A stretch of 64,000 nt of DNA from an uncultured Treponema sp. GTDB lineage: Bacteria; Spirochaetota; Spirochaetia; Treponematales; Treponemataceae. The DNA is taken from assembly GCA_900319625.1 (NCBI GenBank), contig ONPD01000011.1, forward strand, positions 89,394 through 153,393, given 5' to 3'. This document shows, piece after piece, positions 16,747 to 23,562 of this stretch; position 1 is the first letter of the stretch; each line of letters begins with the position of its first letter. The position numbers and the translations under genes were made by a program. Below the pieces are notes generated by a model. The model worked only from the letters and a program-made list of their open reading frames with translations. It did no database searches and was not told where the DNA came from.

Positions 16747-19641
16747 GTGAAGAGAAAGTTTATTTTAAGATTTAAGTTCTTTTTATCCGTACTCTTTTTA
16801 AGCCCAATAATTTTTACATCCTGCAATAATCTTACCGACGCCGCCAGCCTCGAGCCGACAGACAAGAATGAGGTCATTTTAGAATCTGCTACGGCTGCTA
16901 CTTCGGCTTCTACTGATGAAAACTACGTAACACTTTCCGGCAGTTTATCTACCGGCGGCGCTTATCCTGAACCGTATGCCCGATTACTCGCAGGTGAAAA
17001 TACCACAGAAGACTCTTCCCGCTCCGCCTTTCCTGTCGTTTCGACAACGGACTCAAGCCTTACCTATAGCATAACCGCAAAATGCGGTGACAAAACTTTC
17101 CCGGGAACTATTTCATCAGATAAAAAATCCTACACAGTTGCAATTCCCGTGCAGTCTGAAGCTATGACCTGTACGGTCGAAGCCAGCATTAAAAAAGGTA
17201 CTGCAACTCTTTTTACAGGAGAAAGCGAAGCCTTTACAATCAGCAGGGAAAATCAGGTCGTTGAAGTTCCTGCCATAACTCTTAAGGCTCTTTCTTCTGC
17301 TGGTAATGGCAGTATTGGACTTGAAATCAACGTTGAAGGAAGCGGGATTTCTTACTGTACAGTAAAACTGTACGGCGAGCCAATTATTGATGATGACGGC
17401 GAGCCAATTATTGATGATGACGGTAGCTCAAAGAAATTTGAACCATCATCAAATAAAATTACAGTGACAAAAAATGATGTTACTGCCAAAGTTTATCTTG
17501 GTGAATTTTCTTTTTATGACTCTTCTGATGTACTAATTTATAGATTTATAGATGGTATTACTGTCATTTCCAATCTGACTACCAACACCTGGGTGAAGAA
17601 CGGAGATGAACCCTGGTTTTCAACAACCGGCACAGGCAGCGCAAAGAAAACTACCTGCCTTGTTAATGCCGATATGGTAAATGATTTTGCCCTTAAAGAA
17701 ATATATGTTACAGCTTCTAGCAACGCACCTGATTCACTAAAAACCGGAAGCGCCCTCAATCCTTTTACAAGCATTGAAGAAGCTATGTCAAAAATGCATA
17801 GTGCAAAGGATTACACAATTGTAATTCAAGGAACACTCACCGGAAGTCAGACTATTCCAGACAGACTCAAAACAAGTGGCGGAACTTACCAGGCAAAGTC
17901 CCTTACGATTATGGGTGAAACGGCAGACGCCAAGCTGGATGGAGCATTTACAGAAGCCGGAGCAGATAATACAGTTCTTAACATAAAAACTGCTGTTCAA
18001 GTAACGATTAAGAAGCTTACAATTACCGGTGGAAAATGCAATGGTGAAACATCCGGCGGAGGAATTACCATAGCTTCCGGAGCGACTGTAACACTGGGAG
18101 ACGGTACGGCAGCAGGCTTTGTTAATATTACGGGAAATCAAAGTAAGAATGGAGGCGGAATATATTTCAGCGGGACATCATTAAGTATAGAAAAAAATGT
18201 AAAAATTTCAAACAATACCGCGAGCAATAATGGAGGCGGACTATATTTTAACGGGACAACTTTAAGAATACTAGATGATGTAAAAATTTCAAGCAATAAT
18301 TCGACCGCTAACGGAGGCGGCATTTTCTTTACGGGAACCAGTTCGCCAACACTTTATTTTGCAGGCGGAGAAATAAGTAATAATAACAATGCATCAGGCA
18401 CTGGCAATGGTGGTGGAATTTATGCAGAAAAGGGTAGAGTTTTTATTTGTGGTAATGCACTTATAAAAAATAATGGAAACGAAAATATTACGGGCGGAGG
18501 AATATATAATAACGCTGGAACTGTATATTTTGGATACAAGTCTTATAGTCCGCTGTCTGAAGAAGAGTGGACAGGAAGCATCAGCGGTAATAATGCAGAT
18601 AAAGGCGGCGGAATTTATTCTTGCTATATAATTAATATGCATTCTGGTGAGATTTCTGCTAATTCAGCTGTCTCTGGCGGAGGTATGTATCTTGAAACTA
18701 CTAGTACTAGTACTTGTAGTACAATTATGAATGGCAGCTCAAAAATTCTTAATAATACTGCAACCGGAAATGGTAAAGCACTTTATTTGACAGCAGAAAC
18801 AGGTACTAGAAAAAATACATTTCAAATTGAAGGTGCTGTATCTATTCCTGCCGGTACAGACGGTACGCATGACCTTTATTTAAATTATAATAATACAGAT
18901 AATATTATATTCCAAATTAACGGGCAACTTACCGCTGAACCTCCTGTAGCAACATTCACTCTGGATAACTATCAACCGAATAAGCAGATTCTAAAAGGTA
19001 AAACCACAACCATTCTGGCTTCCGAATACCAGAAATTTGCACTTACACAGCTGACAGGCAATGCAGGAACCTGGACAATTGATTCTGAAGGAAAGCTTAA
19101 TGTTATTTATAATGTAGCAGCAGGAAATCTGGCAAGCGTTATTACAGATTTACCAGCCAGCGACAGCGTTCTAAAGGTTGTCTGCACCGGCGGCGAAGTT
19201 GATTTCACTGAACTTAATTCAGCCCTTAAAAATACAAATGCGACAAAAGTTTCGCTGGATATCAGCAATATCAGTAATACTGATAGTCCGATTATTCCAT
19301 GGCATGCATTTGGAGGCTGTAATAGTCTTTATGAAGTTTATCTTGGTGTAACAACTCCTGAAGAAATGGGCTCAGTTCCTTTCTACGAATGTACGAATCT
19401 TAAGTATGTGCATGTATATAACCTGACAAATTTCCTATATTATACATTCGATACTTATTATAATGTTGTTTTATGCCCTGAAGGACAAACTGTAACTCTT
19501 AAAAAATATAATACAGCTGATCAAGCTAGTGGAGAATGGTATCTTTCTCCTGACGATCCAAATACATATACTGTCAGGGAAATAGATGGTGAAACTCTTG
19601 CTGGTACCGGCCACATAATAAAATGGGTTGTAGAACGATAA
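16747..19641 (+). CDS. surface lipoprotein with parallel beta-helix repeats
   Basis: The 964-residue protein starts at GTG with a signal peptide and lipobox (IFTSC). After an N-terminal beta-rich region, about residues 330-700 contain repeated GGGIYF/GGGLYF/GGGIYN units alternating with strands such as KISNNTA, the hallmark of right-handed parallel beta-helix adhesin-like proteins. The C-terminal part (around AFGGCNSLYEVYLG) resembles BspA-like leucine-rich units. It is probably a cell-surface adhesin or glycan-binding protein. An internal 24-bp tandem repeat duplicates eight residues. The ribosome-binding site is weak (AAGG). Confidence 0.85.
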   Translation: MKRKFILRFKFFLSVLFLSPIIFTSCNNLTDAASLEPTDKNEVILESATAATSASTDENYVTLSGSLSTGGAYPEPYARLLAGENTTEDSSRSAFPVVSTTDSSLTYSITAKCGDKTFPGTISSDKKSYTVAIPVQSEAMTCTVEASIKKGTATLFTGESEAFTISRENQVVEVPAITLKALSSAGNGSIGLEINVEGSGISYCTVKLYGEPIIDDDGEPIIDDDGSSKKFEPSSNKITVTKNDVTAKVYLGEFSFYDSSDVLIYRFIDGITVISNLTTNTWVKNGDEPWFSTTGTGSAKKTTCLVNADMVNDFALKEIYVTASSNAPDSLKTGSALNPFTSIEEAMSKMHSAKDYTIVIQGTLTGSQTIPDRLKTSGGTYQAKSLTIMGETADAKLDGAFTEAGADNTVLNIKTAVQVTIKKLTITGGKCNGETSGGGITIASGATVTLGDGTAAGFVNITGNQSKNGGGIYFSGTSLSIEKNVKISNNTASNNGGGLYFNGTTLRILDDVKISSNNSTANGGGIFFTGTSSPTLYFAGGEISNNNNASGTGNGGGIYAEKGRVFICGNALIKNNGNENITGGGIYNNAGTVYFGYKSYSPLSEEEWTGSISGNNADKGGGIYSCYIINMHSGEISANSAVSGGGMYLETTSTSTCSTIMNGSSKILNNTATGNGKALYLTAETGTRKNTFQIEGAVSIPAGTDGTHDLYLNYNNTDNIIFQINGQLTAEPPVATFTLDNYQPNKQILKGKTTTILASEYQKFALTQLTGNAGTWTIDSEGKLNVIYNVAAGNLASVITDLPASDSVLKVVCTGGEVDFTELNSALKNTNATKVSLDISNISNTDSPIIPWHAFGGCNSLYEVYLGVTTPEEMGSVPFYECTNLKYVHVYNLTNFLYYTFDTYYNVVLCPEGQTVTLKKYNTADQASGEWYLSPDDPNTYTVREIDGETLAGTGHIIKWVVER
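17374..17421 (+). repeat. 24-bp tandem repeat (2 copies) inside the beta-helix lipoprotein gene
   Basis: Two perfect copies of a 24-base unit at 17374-17397 and 17398-17421 encode GEPIIDDD twice. In-frame duplication of this kind can vary protein length by slippage or recombination. Confidence 0.9.
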
Positions 19642-19665
19642 TAGAGATGGTGTGTGCCACCCATA

Positions 19666-19776
19666 AATTCTAACCAGAACCAGCGTTAGCTGGTTCGAAT
19701 CCGTGTGGCAATCTCCGCCTACGTTTGGCTAAAAACCTTGAGGCACCCGTTTTGCGGATTTACGCCACATTTTCAA
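19666..19776 (+). repeat. 111-bp structured direct repeat, copy 1
   Basis: This copy is near-identical to 20105-20215, differing at a few positions around 19722-19738. It contains the hairpin ACCAGC-GTTA-GCTGGT, then GGTTCGAATCC, and a longer fold in which GTGGC and TCCGC pair with GCGGA and GCCAC. The second copy overlaps the 3' end of the Rpn gene. Confidence 0.9.
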
Positions 19777-19829
19777 TCCAAAATTCTAATAGCATTGAAT
19801 TGCCGAATAATAAAGGCATTAGAAATTAC

Positions 19830-19858
19830 TTGAAAAAAACAGGTATGTGTTTTATATT
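19830..19858 (+). promoter_or_regulatory. promoter of a putative small RNA
   Basis: TTGAAA at 19830-19835, a 17-base spacer and TATATT at 19853-19858. No Shine-Dalgarno/ORF combination follows within the next 100 bases. Confidence 0.6.
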
Positions 19859-19865
19859 AAATAAG

Positions 19866-19967
19866 AAAGGCATTCGCAATTAAGCGTCTTGCCTCTGTAG
19901 ATTTTGATGTCCTTTAAGGACAAAGCCCGTCTATAGTGGTGTCAACACTCGGCAGGCTATTTTTTTA
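19866..19967 (+). ncRNA. putative small RNA ending in a terminator hairpin
   Basis: The predicted transcript starts just after the promoter at 19830-19858. It contains a GTCC-TTTAA-GGAC hairpin and ends in a hairpin (AGCC at 19924-19927 with GGCT at 19955-19958, inner AGTG/CACT) followed by ATTTTTTTATT. It is about 100 nt. Its 3' part is antisense to the end of a minus-strand transcript from the promoter at 20088-20060, the tail-to-tail geometry seen in type I toxin-antitoxin loci such as txpA/RatA. No homology to a named RNA family is recognised. Confidence 0.45.
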
Positions 19968-20052
19968 TTCGTTTACCTTTTTTCCGTCTGCGACGAAGGC
20001 GCGTAATAAAGTCAATGAGAAGCCCGATGGCACGAAGTACCAGATCGAGCAG
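19957..20052 (-). other. short hydrophobic-basic reading frame, candidate or decayed type I toxin
   Basis: The minus strand encodes LLDLVLRAIGLLIDFITRLR and then a strongly basic tail of Arg and Lys to the stop at 19957. This hydrophobic-plus-basic layout is typical of small membrane toxins. However, no ATG, GTG or TTG lies in frame (only CTG at 20052 and non-standard codons) and there is no Shine-Dalgarno sequence, so it may be inactive or not translated. An overlapping ATG at 20057 in another frame gives an unrelated 30-residue peptide. Confidence 0.25.
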
Positions 20053-20059
20053 TTCATAT

Positions 20060-20088
20060 ACTATACATTATTTACGGATAATTTACAA
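20060..20088 (-). promoter_or_regulatory. minus-strand promoter converging on the putative small RNA
   Basis: On the minus strand TTGTAA (20088-20083), a 17-base spacer and TATAGT (20065-20060). Transcription would run through the short basic ORF toward the small RNA at 19866-19967. Confidence 0.55.
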
Positions 20089-20104
20089 TCTAATAAATCT
20101 TATG

Positions 20105-20215
20105 AATTCTAACCAGAACCAGCGTTAGCTGGTTCGAATCCGTGTGGCAATCTCCGCCTACACTTTGCTAAAAAACTTGAGGCACCCGTTTTGCGGATTT
20201 ACGCCACATTTTCAA
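20105..20215 (+). repeat. 111-bp structured direct repeat, copy 2 (overlaps 3' end of the Rpn gene)
   Basis: This is the second copy of the repeat at 19666-19776, of the same length. Its last four bases include the stop codon region of the Rpn gene on the minus strand, which suggests that the repeat travels with that gene. Confidence 0.9.
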
Positions 20216-21150
20216 AGCGATGCTGATACCGAGTTATAAGCTTCAAGAACTTTGTCCAATGGAGCATTCATTTTTTTAGCTGCAATTTCAGGAACTTCTT
20301 TATATTCTTTTATGAGCGTAAGTGCTGCTTCAATAGCTTTCTGCTGCTGACCTTTGAGAAGACCTTCTGCGTGTCCCTCAGCGAGACCTCTCTCGCGGGC
20401 TTCTTCGGCTTTTACCTGCATATCCAGGTCGTAATCATATTCTCCAATGAACATATTCTTTACCTCCGTGCCCTTACGGGAAAGATAATCTGCAAGTATT
20501 CCTTTTGAAATTGCTTCGTTAATTGCTTTCTCATAGCAAGTCTGCATTTCTTCGTTTGTCGGCTGTTCTTTCAGCTCTGTCTGACGGCGGAAAACAATTT
20601 CCATGAACTCGCAGTACTGCTTCAGAATATCACACTTCTGAACTACGGGCAAGTTTTCGCCTTCCTTGCCACGGATATTCGTAAACTTCACTTTTACTTC
20701 ACATGCCGGCTCTTCCTGACTTTCCAGAAAAGCTTCTGAGAGCTTCATGACACATTCTTTTTCGACTTGTTTTTCTCCATTGTAAAATACATAAAATTCA
20801 GGAGTAGGAATCTTATAAAGGCTTTCTTTATAGCGGGCTTTTGCCGGCACAATTCCATAAAGCAGATGAACGTAATATTCAAGACAGCGTAGCGGCATGT
20901 TTTTGTTAGGTGTGCTCTGATGTTCAATAAGGACGATTAATCTGCCGTTTATCAGCATGCTTACGTCATTGTAAAAGGTTTTGTACACTGCCTGAGGTAT
21001 CTTCTTTTGCTCAATGACAGTATCTTCAAATTTTAGATTAGTGTCGTGAATTGCATTGTAAAGTGAAAGAAAGTTTTTCTTCCCAACTTTTTCATCATCT
21101 CCGAAAAGGTCTGCAAAGACCCCTGATTTAATTTCCCTGTTTTCTTTCAT
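20212..21150 (-). CDS. Rpn-family recombination-promoting nuclease / putative transposase (PD-(D/E)XK)
   Basis: The 312-residue protein matches the Rpn/PDDEXK_2 family: an N-terminal GVFADLFGDDEKVGKKNFLS, the nuclease core NGRLIVLIEHQSTPNKNMPL with the E-x-Q (ExK-like) element, LRCLEYYVHLL, YKIPTPEFYVFYNG, and a Glu/Ala-rich C-terminal helix region with EARERGLAEGHAEGLLKGQ. Family members promote RecA-independent recombination and occur in many copies in treponemes. AGGAGG precedes the ATG. Four tandem hairpins lie in its 5' leader and a 111-bp repeat at its 3' end, as if the gene and flanks formed a mobile unit. Confidence 0.9.
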   Translation of the reverse strand: MKENREIKSGVFADLFGDDEKVGKKNFLSLYNAIHDTNLKFEDTVIEQKKIPQAVYKTFYNDVSMLINGRLIVLIEHQSTPNKNMPLRCLEYYVHLLYGIVPAKARYKESLYKIPTPEFYVFYNGEKQVEKECVMKLSEAFLESQEEPACEVKVKFTNIRGKEGENLPVVQKCDILKQYCEFMEIVFRRQTELKEQPTNEEMQTCYEKAINEAISKGILADYLSRKGTEVKNMFIGEYDYDLDMQVKAEEARERGLAEGHAEGLLKGQQQKAIEAALTLIKEYKEVPEIAAKKMNAPLDKVLEAYNSVSASL

Positions 21151-21170
21151 AAAATCCTCCTATAAGAACA

Positions 21171-21265
21171 CCGCGTTAGCGGGCGTGCATGGATGCACGA
21201 TATTTTCAGTTCTGCCGAAGGCAGAACTGAAGTGATAAAAATTACAGGGAAGTAATTTTTATCAC
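21171..21265. repeat. array of four perfect hairpins in the Rpn leader
   Basis: Four back-to-back perfect inverted repeats: CCGC/GCGG (21171-21182), CGTGCAT/ATGCACG (21184-21199), a 12-bp stem TTCAGTTCTGCC with a three-base loop (21205-21231), and a 14-bp stem GTGATAAAAATTAC with a six-base loop (21232-21265). They lie between the Rpn start and its likely promoter. The rest of the gap to 21468 holds further short hairpins (CCATA/TATGG, TTTCTAA/TTAGAAA) and a GC-rich stretch, but no gene that I can support. Confidence 0.85.
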
Positions 21266-21468
21266 GCCTCCATACCTTAATATGGACTTTAAACTGCAAA
21301 TTCCGGCAATGTTTTGGGAAAGTTTTCTAATTTTTTAGAAAAAACTGCGCCGAGATTTGAGCAGCGCGAAGCGGTTGCGCCTGCGCAACTGACCGTAGGG
21401 AACTGCGAAAAGCGACTGGGAAAGGGGCATTTGCGCCAAAAAAAAATTCAGATAAGTAACAAAACCTA

Positions 21469-21497
21469 TTGACTAAGTAGGTAATAAAAGATATAAC
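21469..21497 (+). promoter_or_regulatory. promoter of the MetQ-like gene
   Basis: TTGACT at 21469-21474, a 17-base spacer and TATAAC at 21492-21497. The predicted leader (about 21504-21560) is GC-rich with TGCCC and GGGCA able to pair, ending at the Shine-Dalgarno AGGAG. Confidence 0.7.
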
Positions 21498-21560
21498 AAA
21501 ATTATAAAAAAGATGCCCTGTGCGGGGAGCAATCCAGAGGCTGGGGCAGAGGAGAATGCT

Positions 21561-22409
21561 ATGAAAAAAATTACTAAAATCTTTGCGGTGGCTCTTGTTG
21601 CTGCTGCTCTTGCCCCACTCAGTGCTAAGGCTAAGAAAGGTGTAAAAATCGCCATTCCAAACGACACAACAAACGAGGCACGCGCTCTACTCCTTCTCCA
21701 GGACAAGGGCTACATTACTTTGAAAGACGGAGCTGGAATCACAGCTACTCCACTTGATATCAAAGACAATCCTTACAATATCAAATTCCAGGAAGTTGAG
21801 GCTGCTCAGGTTCCTTCAGTTCGCCGCGACGTAGACTTCGCAATCATCAATGCAAACTACGCTTTGGGCGCAAAACTCAATCCTTCTAAGGACGCTCTTC
21901 TTGTAGAAGGTTCTTCTTCAGCTTACGTAAACATCATCACTGTTCGTGCCGGAAATGAAAATAAACCAGAAATCAAGGCTTTGATTGCTGCAGTTCAGAG
22001 CAAAGAAGTAAAAGATTTCATCACAAAAACTTACGACGGCGCTGTAATTTCAGTTGTTGATAATCCTACAGACGGCTACGATTCATCAGTTGACTACGCT
22101 GCTCTCAAGGGAAAGTCAATTTCAATTGCTGCTACACCAACACCACACTGCGAAATCCTTGAAATTGCAAAGAAAACTCTTGCTGCAAAAGGCGTAAATC
22201 TTAAGGTTTTGGAATTCACAGATTACGTTCAGCCAAACAACGTAGTAGAAAGCGGCGAAGTTGACGCAAACTTCTTCCAGCACGTTCCATACCTCGAGGA
22301 CTTCAACAAAGAAAACAAAACACACCTTGTTTCTGTTGCCGGAATCCACGTAGAACCATTCGGACTTTATCCAGGAAAACAGAAGTCTTTGGACGTAATC
22401 AAAAAGTAA
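21561..22409 (+). CDS. metQ: MetQ/NlpA-like substrate-binding protein in circularly permuted order
   Basis: The 282-residue protein has a cleavable signal peptide (about residues 1-24, ending SAKA) and no lipobox Cys. In ordinary MetQ the mature chain begins with the ATPTPHAEILE segment, runs through EFTDYVQPN, DANFFQHVPYL and VEP.GIY..K.KSLD, and only then reaches AIPNDPTNEGRALLLLQ. Here the second half comes first (VKIAIPNDTTNEARALLLLQ at 28-47, then VDFAIINANYALG), followed by a linker near 164-184, then IAATPTPHCEILEIAK, FTDYVQPN, DANFFQHVPYLEDFNKE and VEPFGLYPGKQKSLD at the C-terminus. All ligand-site elements remain. It is probably the periplasmic methionine-binding partner of MetNI, which lies at 40152-41869. 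The ATG at 21561 follows AGGAG. Confidence 0.88.
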   Translation: MKKITKIFAVALVAAALAPLSAKAKKGVKIAIPNDTTNEARALLLLQDKGYITLKDGAGITATPLDIKDNPYNIKFQEVEAAQVPSVRRDVDFAIINANYALGAKLNPSKDALLVEGSSSAYVNIITVRAGNENKPEIKALIAAVQSKEVKDFITKTYDGAVISVVDNPTDGYDSSVDYAALKGKSISIAATPTPHCEILEIAKKTLAAKGVNLKVLEFTDYVQPNNVVESGEVDANFFQHVPYLEDFNKENKTHLVSVAGIHVEPFGLYPGKQKSLDVIKK

Positions 22410-22447
22410 ATGAATACTTCGGGCGAGACTAATAAGCCCGTACTGAG

Positions 22448-22484
22448 AAAGGCAGGTAACCTTAAAAGGTTCCTGCCTTTTTTT
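22448..22484 (+). terminator. Rho-independent terminator after the MetQ-like gene
   Basis: GGCAGG plus AACC pairs with GGTT plus CCTGCC around 22451-22477, followed by seven Ts. A smaller GGGC/GCCC hairpin precedes it. Confidence 0.85.
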
Positions 22485-22529
22485 ATGTCCTTCAATTAAT
22501 TTTATATTTTTCTATGTGGATAATCGGTG

Positions 22530-22535
22530 TATAAT
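22530..22535 (+). promoter_or_regulatory. -10 box of a leaderless-type promoter
   Basis: TATAAT lies six bases before the ATG at 22542, with only Ts between and no Shine-Dalgarno sequence. Confidence 0.45.
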
Positions 22536-22541
22536 TTTTTT

Positions 22542-23321
22542 ATGAATATAAGAACTCTTTCAAAAGAAAAATTGGATTACAAAACAGGCTCTCTTCCGGT
22601 GGCTTTATATCCGGAAAAAATGATAAAAAGAAAGGATAAGGAATCAGGATATTATGGACGCATCATGAGCCGCGGAAAATTCAATATCGAAACTATAGCC
22701 GATGATTTAGTCGTTTATGGTTCAAAACGAAGCAGGGAAGAAATTATATCCGGCTGGCATGAAACTTGTGCCGCAATAATCGACCGTCTTATAAACGGTG
22801 GAACCGTTGAGGCTGATTTTTTTACTTTTTCTCTTCAGGTAAAGGGTTTGTTTAATTCGCCCCAAGACACTTTTAAGAAAGGTCAAAATGAAGTTTGTCT
22901 GCTAGTAAAGCCCACAGAGAAAATGCAGGATATTCTGGATAATCTTAAATGCAAGGTTTCTCTTGGAAAATCGATTATTTCTATTATTGATTCTGTTTAT
23001 GACGGAAAATCAAAAGTCGAGAATGAATGCCTGACTCGCGGAGGATTTTTAATAGTAAAGGGGCAGAACATAAAGATTTTAGGAAATGATGATTCTGTCG
23101 GTCTGTATTTTGTTCAAGAAGATGCGCAGGGAGAGGTAGTTAAGCTTTCTGAAAATATGATTATAAGTAATAAACCCAGCGAACTTTATTGTATTATCCC
23201 TGAAGAACTGAAAGCAGATACCCGCTACAAAATCAATATAGTCACTAAGTATTCGCGTAATGGGAAAGAGCGAAAGGAAGCTATAAGCTGTATGAATGAT
23301 TGTTTGCTTACAGTGAAGTGA
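22542..23321 (+). CDS. HU-like DNA-binding / DUF4469-type protein
   Basis: The 259-residue protein has an N-terminal part (YYGRIMSRGKFNIETIADDL, then AAIIDRLINGGTVEADFFTF) resembling the HU-like DNA-binding domain found with DUF4469. The C-terminal beta-rich half (GGFLIVKGQNIKILGNDDSV, PSELYCIIPEEL, TRYKINIVTKYS) fits the DUF4469 module. Such proteins occur often in Bacteroidetes and treponemes and are presumed nucleoid- or surface-associated. The ATG at 22542 is preferred over the in-frame GTG at 22527, which lies before the -10 box. Function not established. Confidence 0.65.
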   Translation: MNIRTLSKEKLDYKTGSLPVALYPEKMIKRKDKESGYYGRIMSRGKFNIETIADDLVVYGSKRSREEIISGWHETCAAIIDRLINGGTVEADFFTFSLQVKGLFNSPQDTFKKGQNEVCLLVKPTEKMQDILDNLKCKVSLGKSIISIIDSVYDGKSKVENECLTRGGFLIVKGQNIKILGNDDSVGLYFVQEDAQGEVVKLSENMIISNKPSELYCIIPEELKADTRYKINIVTKYSRNGKERKEAISCMNDCLLTVK

Positions 23322-23376
23322 GGTAATCTAGGTTGGGAGATTTGTTATATCAGTTTAGAAGATTGAATATTACAAA

Positions 23377-23419
23377 CTAGATGATATAATCATATAATCT
23401 AGAAGATAAATTAATCTAG
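23377..23419. promoter_or_regulatory. cluster of CTAGAT/ATCTAG boxes upstream of hsdR
   Basis: CTAGAT at 23377-23382 and ATCTAG at 23397-23402 form an inverted pair, and a further ATCTAG lies at 23414-23419. They lie ~145-185 bases before hsdR, with TATAAT boxes at 23513-23518 and 23536-23541. They could be operator sites for a controller of the restriction locus; no such regulator gene is identified. The rest of the 241-base gap shows nothing else. Confidence 0.4.
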
Positions 23420-23562
23420 TCTGGATGATAAGTTATGTATAACTTAAATACTGTTTATTTGATCCAATAAACATAGTTTTCGTTACGAGAAATGTTTGGA
23501 AAGTGTTTATTCTATAATTAATAGGAATTTCATGTTATAATATATCATCTAAAAAGGCTGAT

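Noticed and set aside
19666..19776. Possible tRNA gene suggested by GGTTCGAATCC
   Set aside because: No D-arm, anticodon arm or full acceptor stem can be folded, and the motif lies inside a 111-bp repeat present twice.
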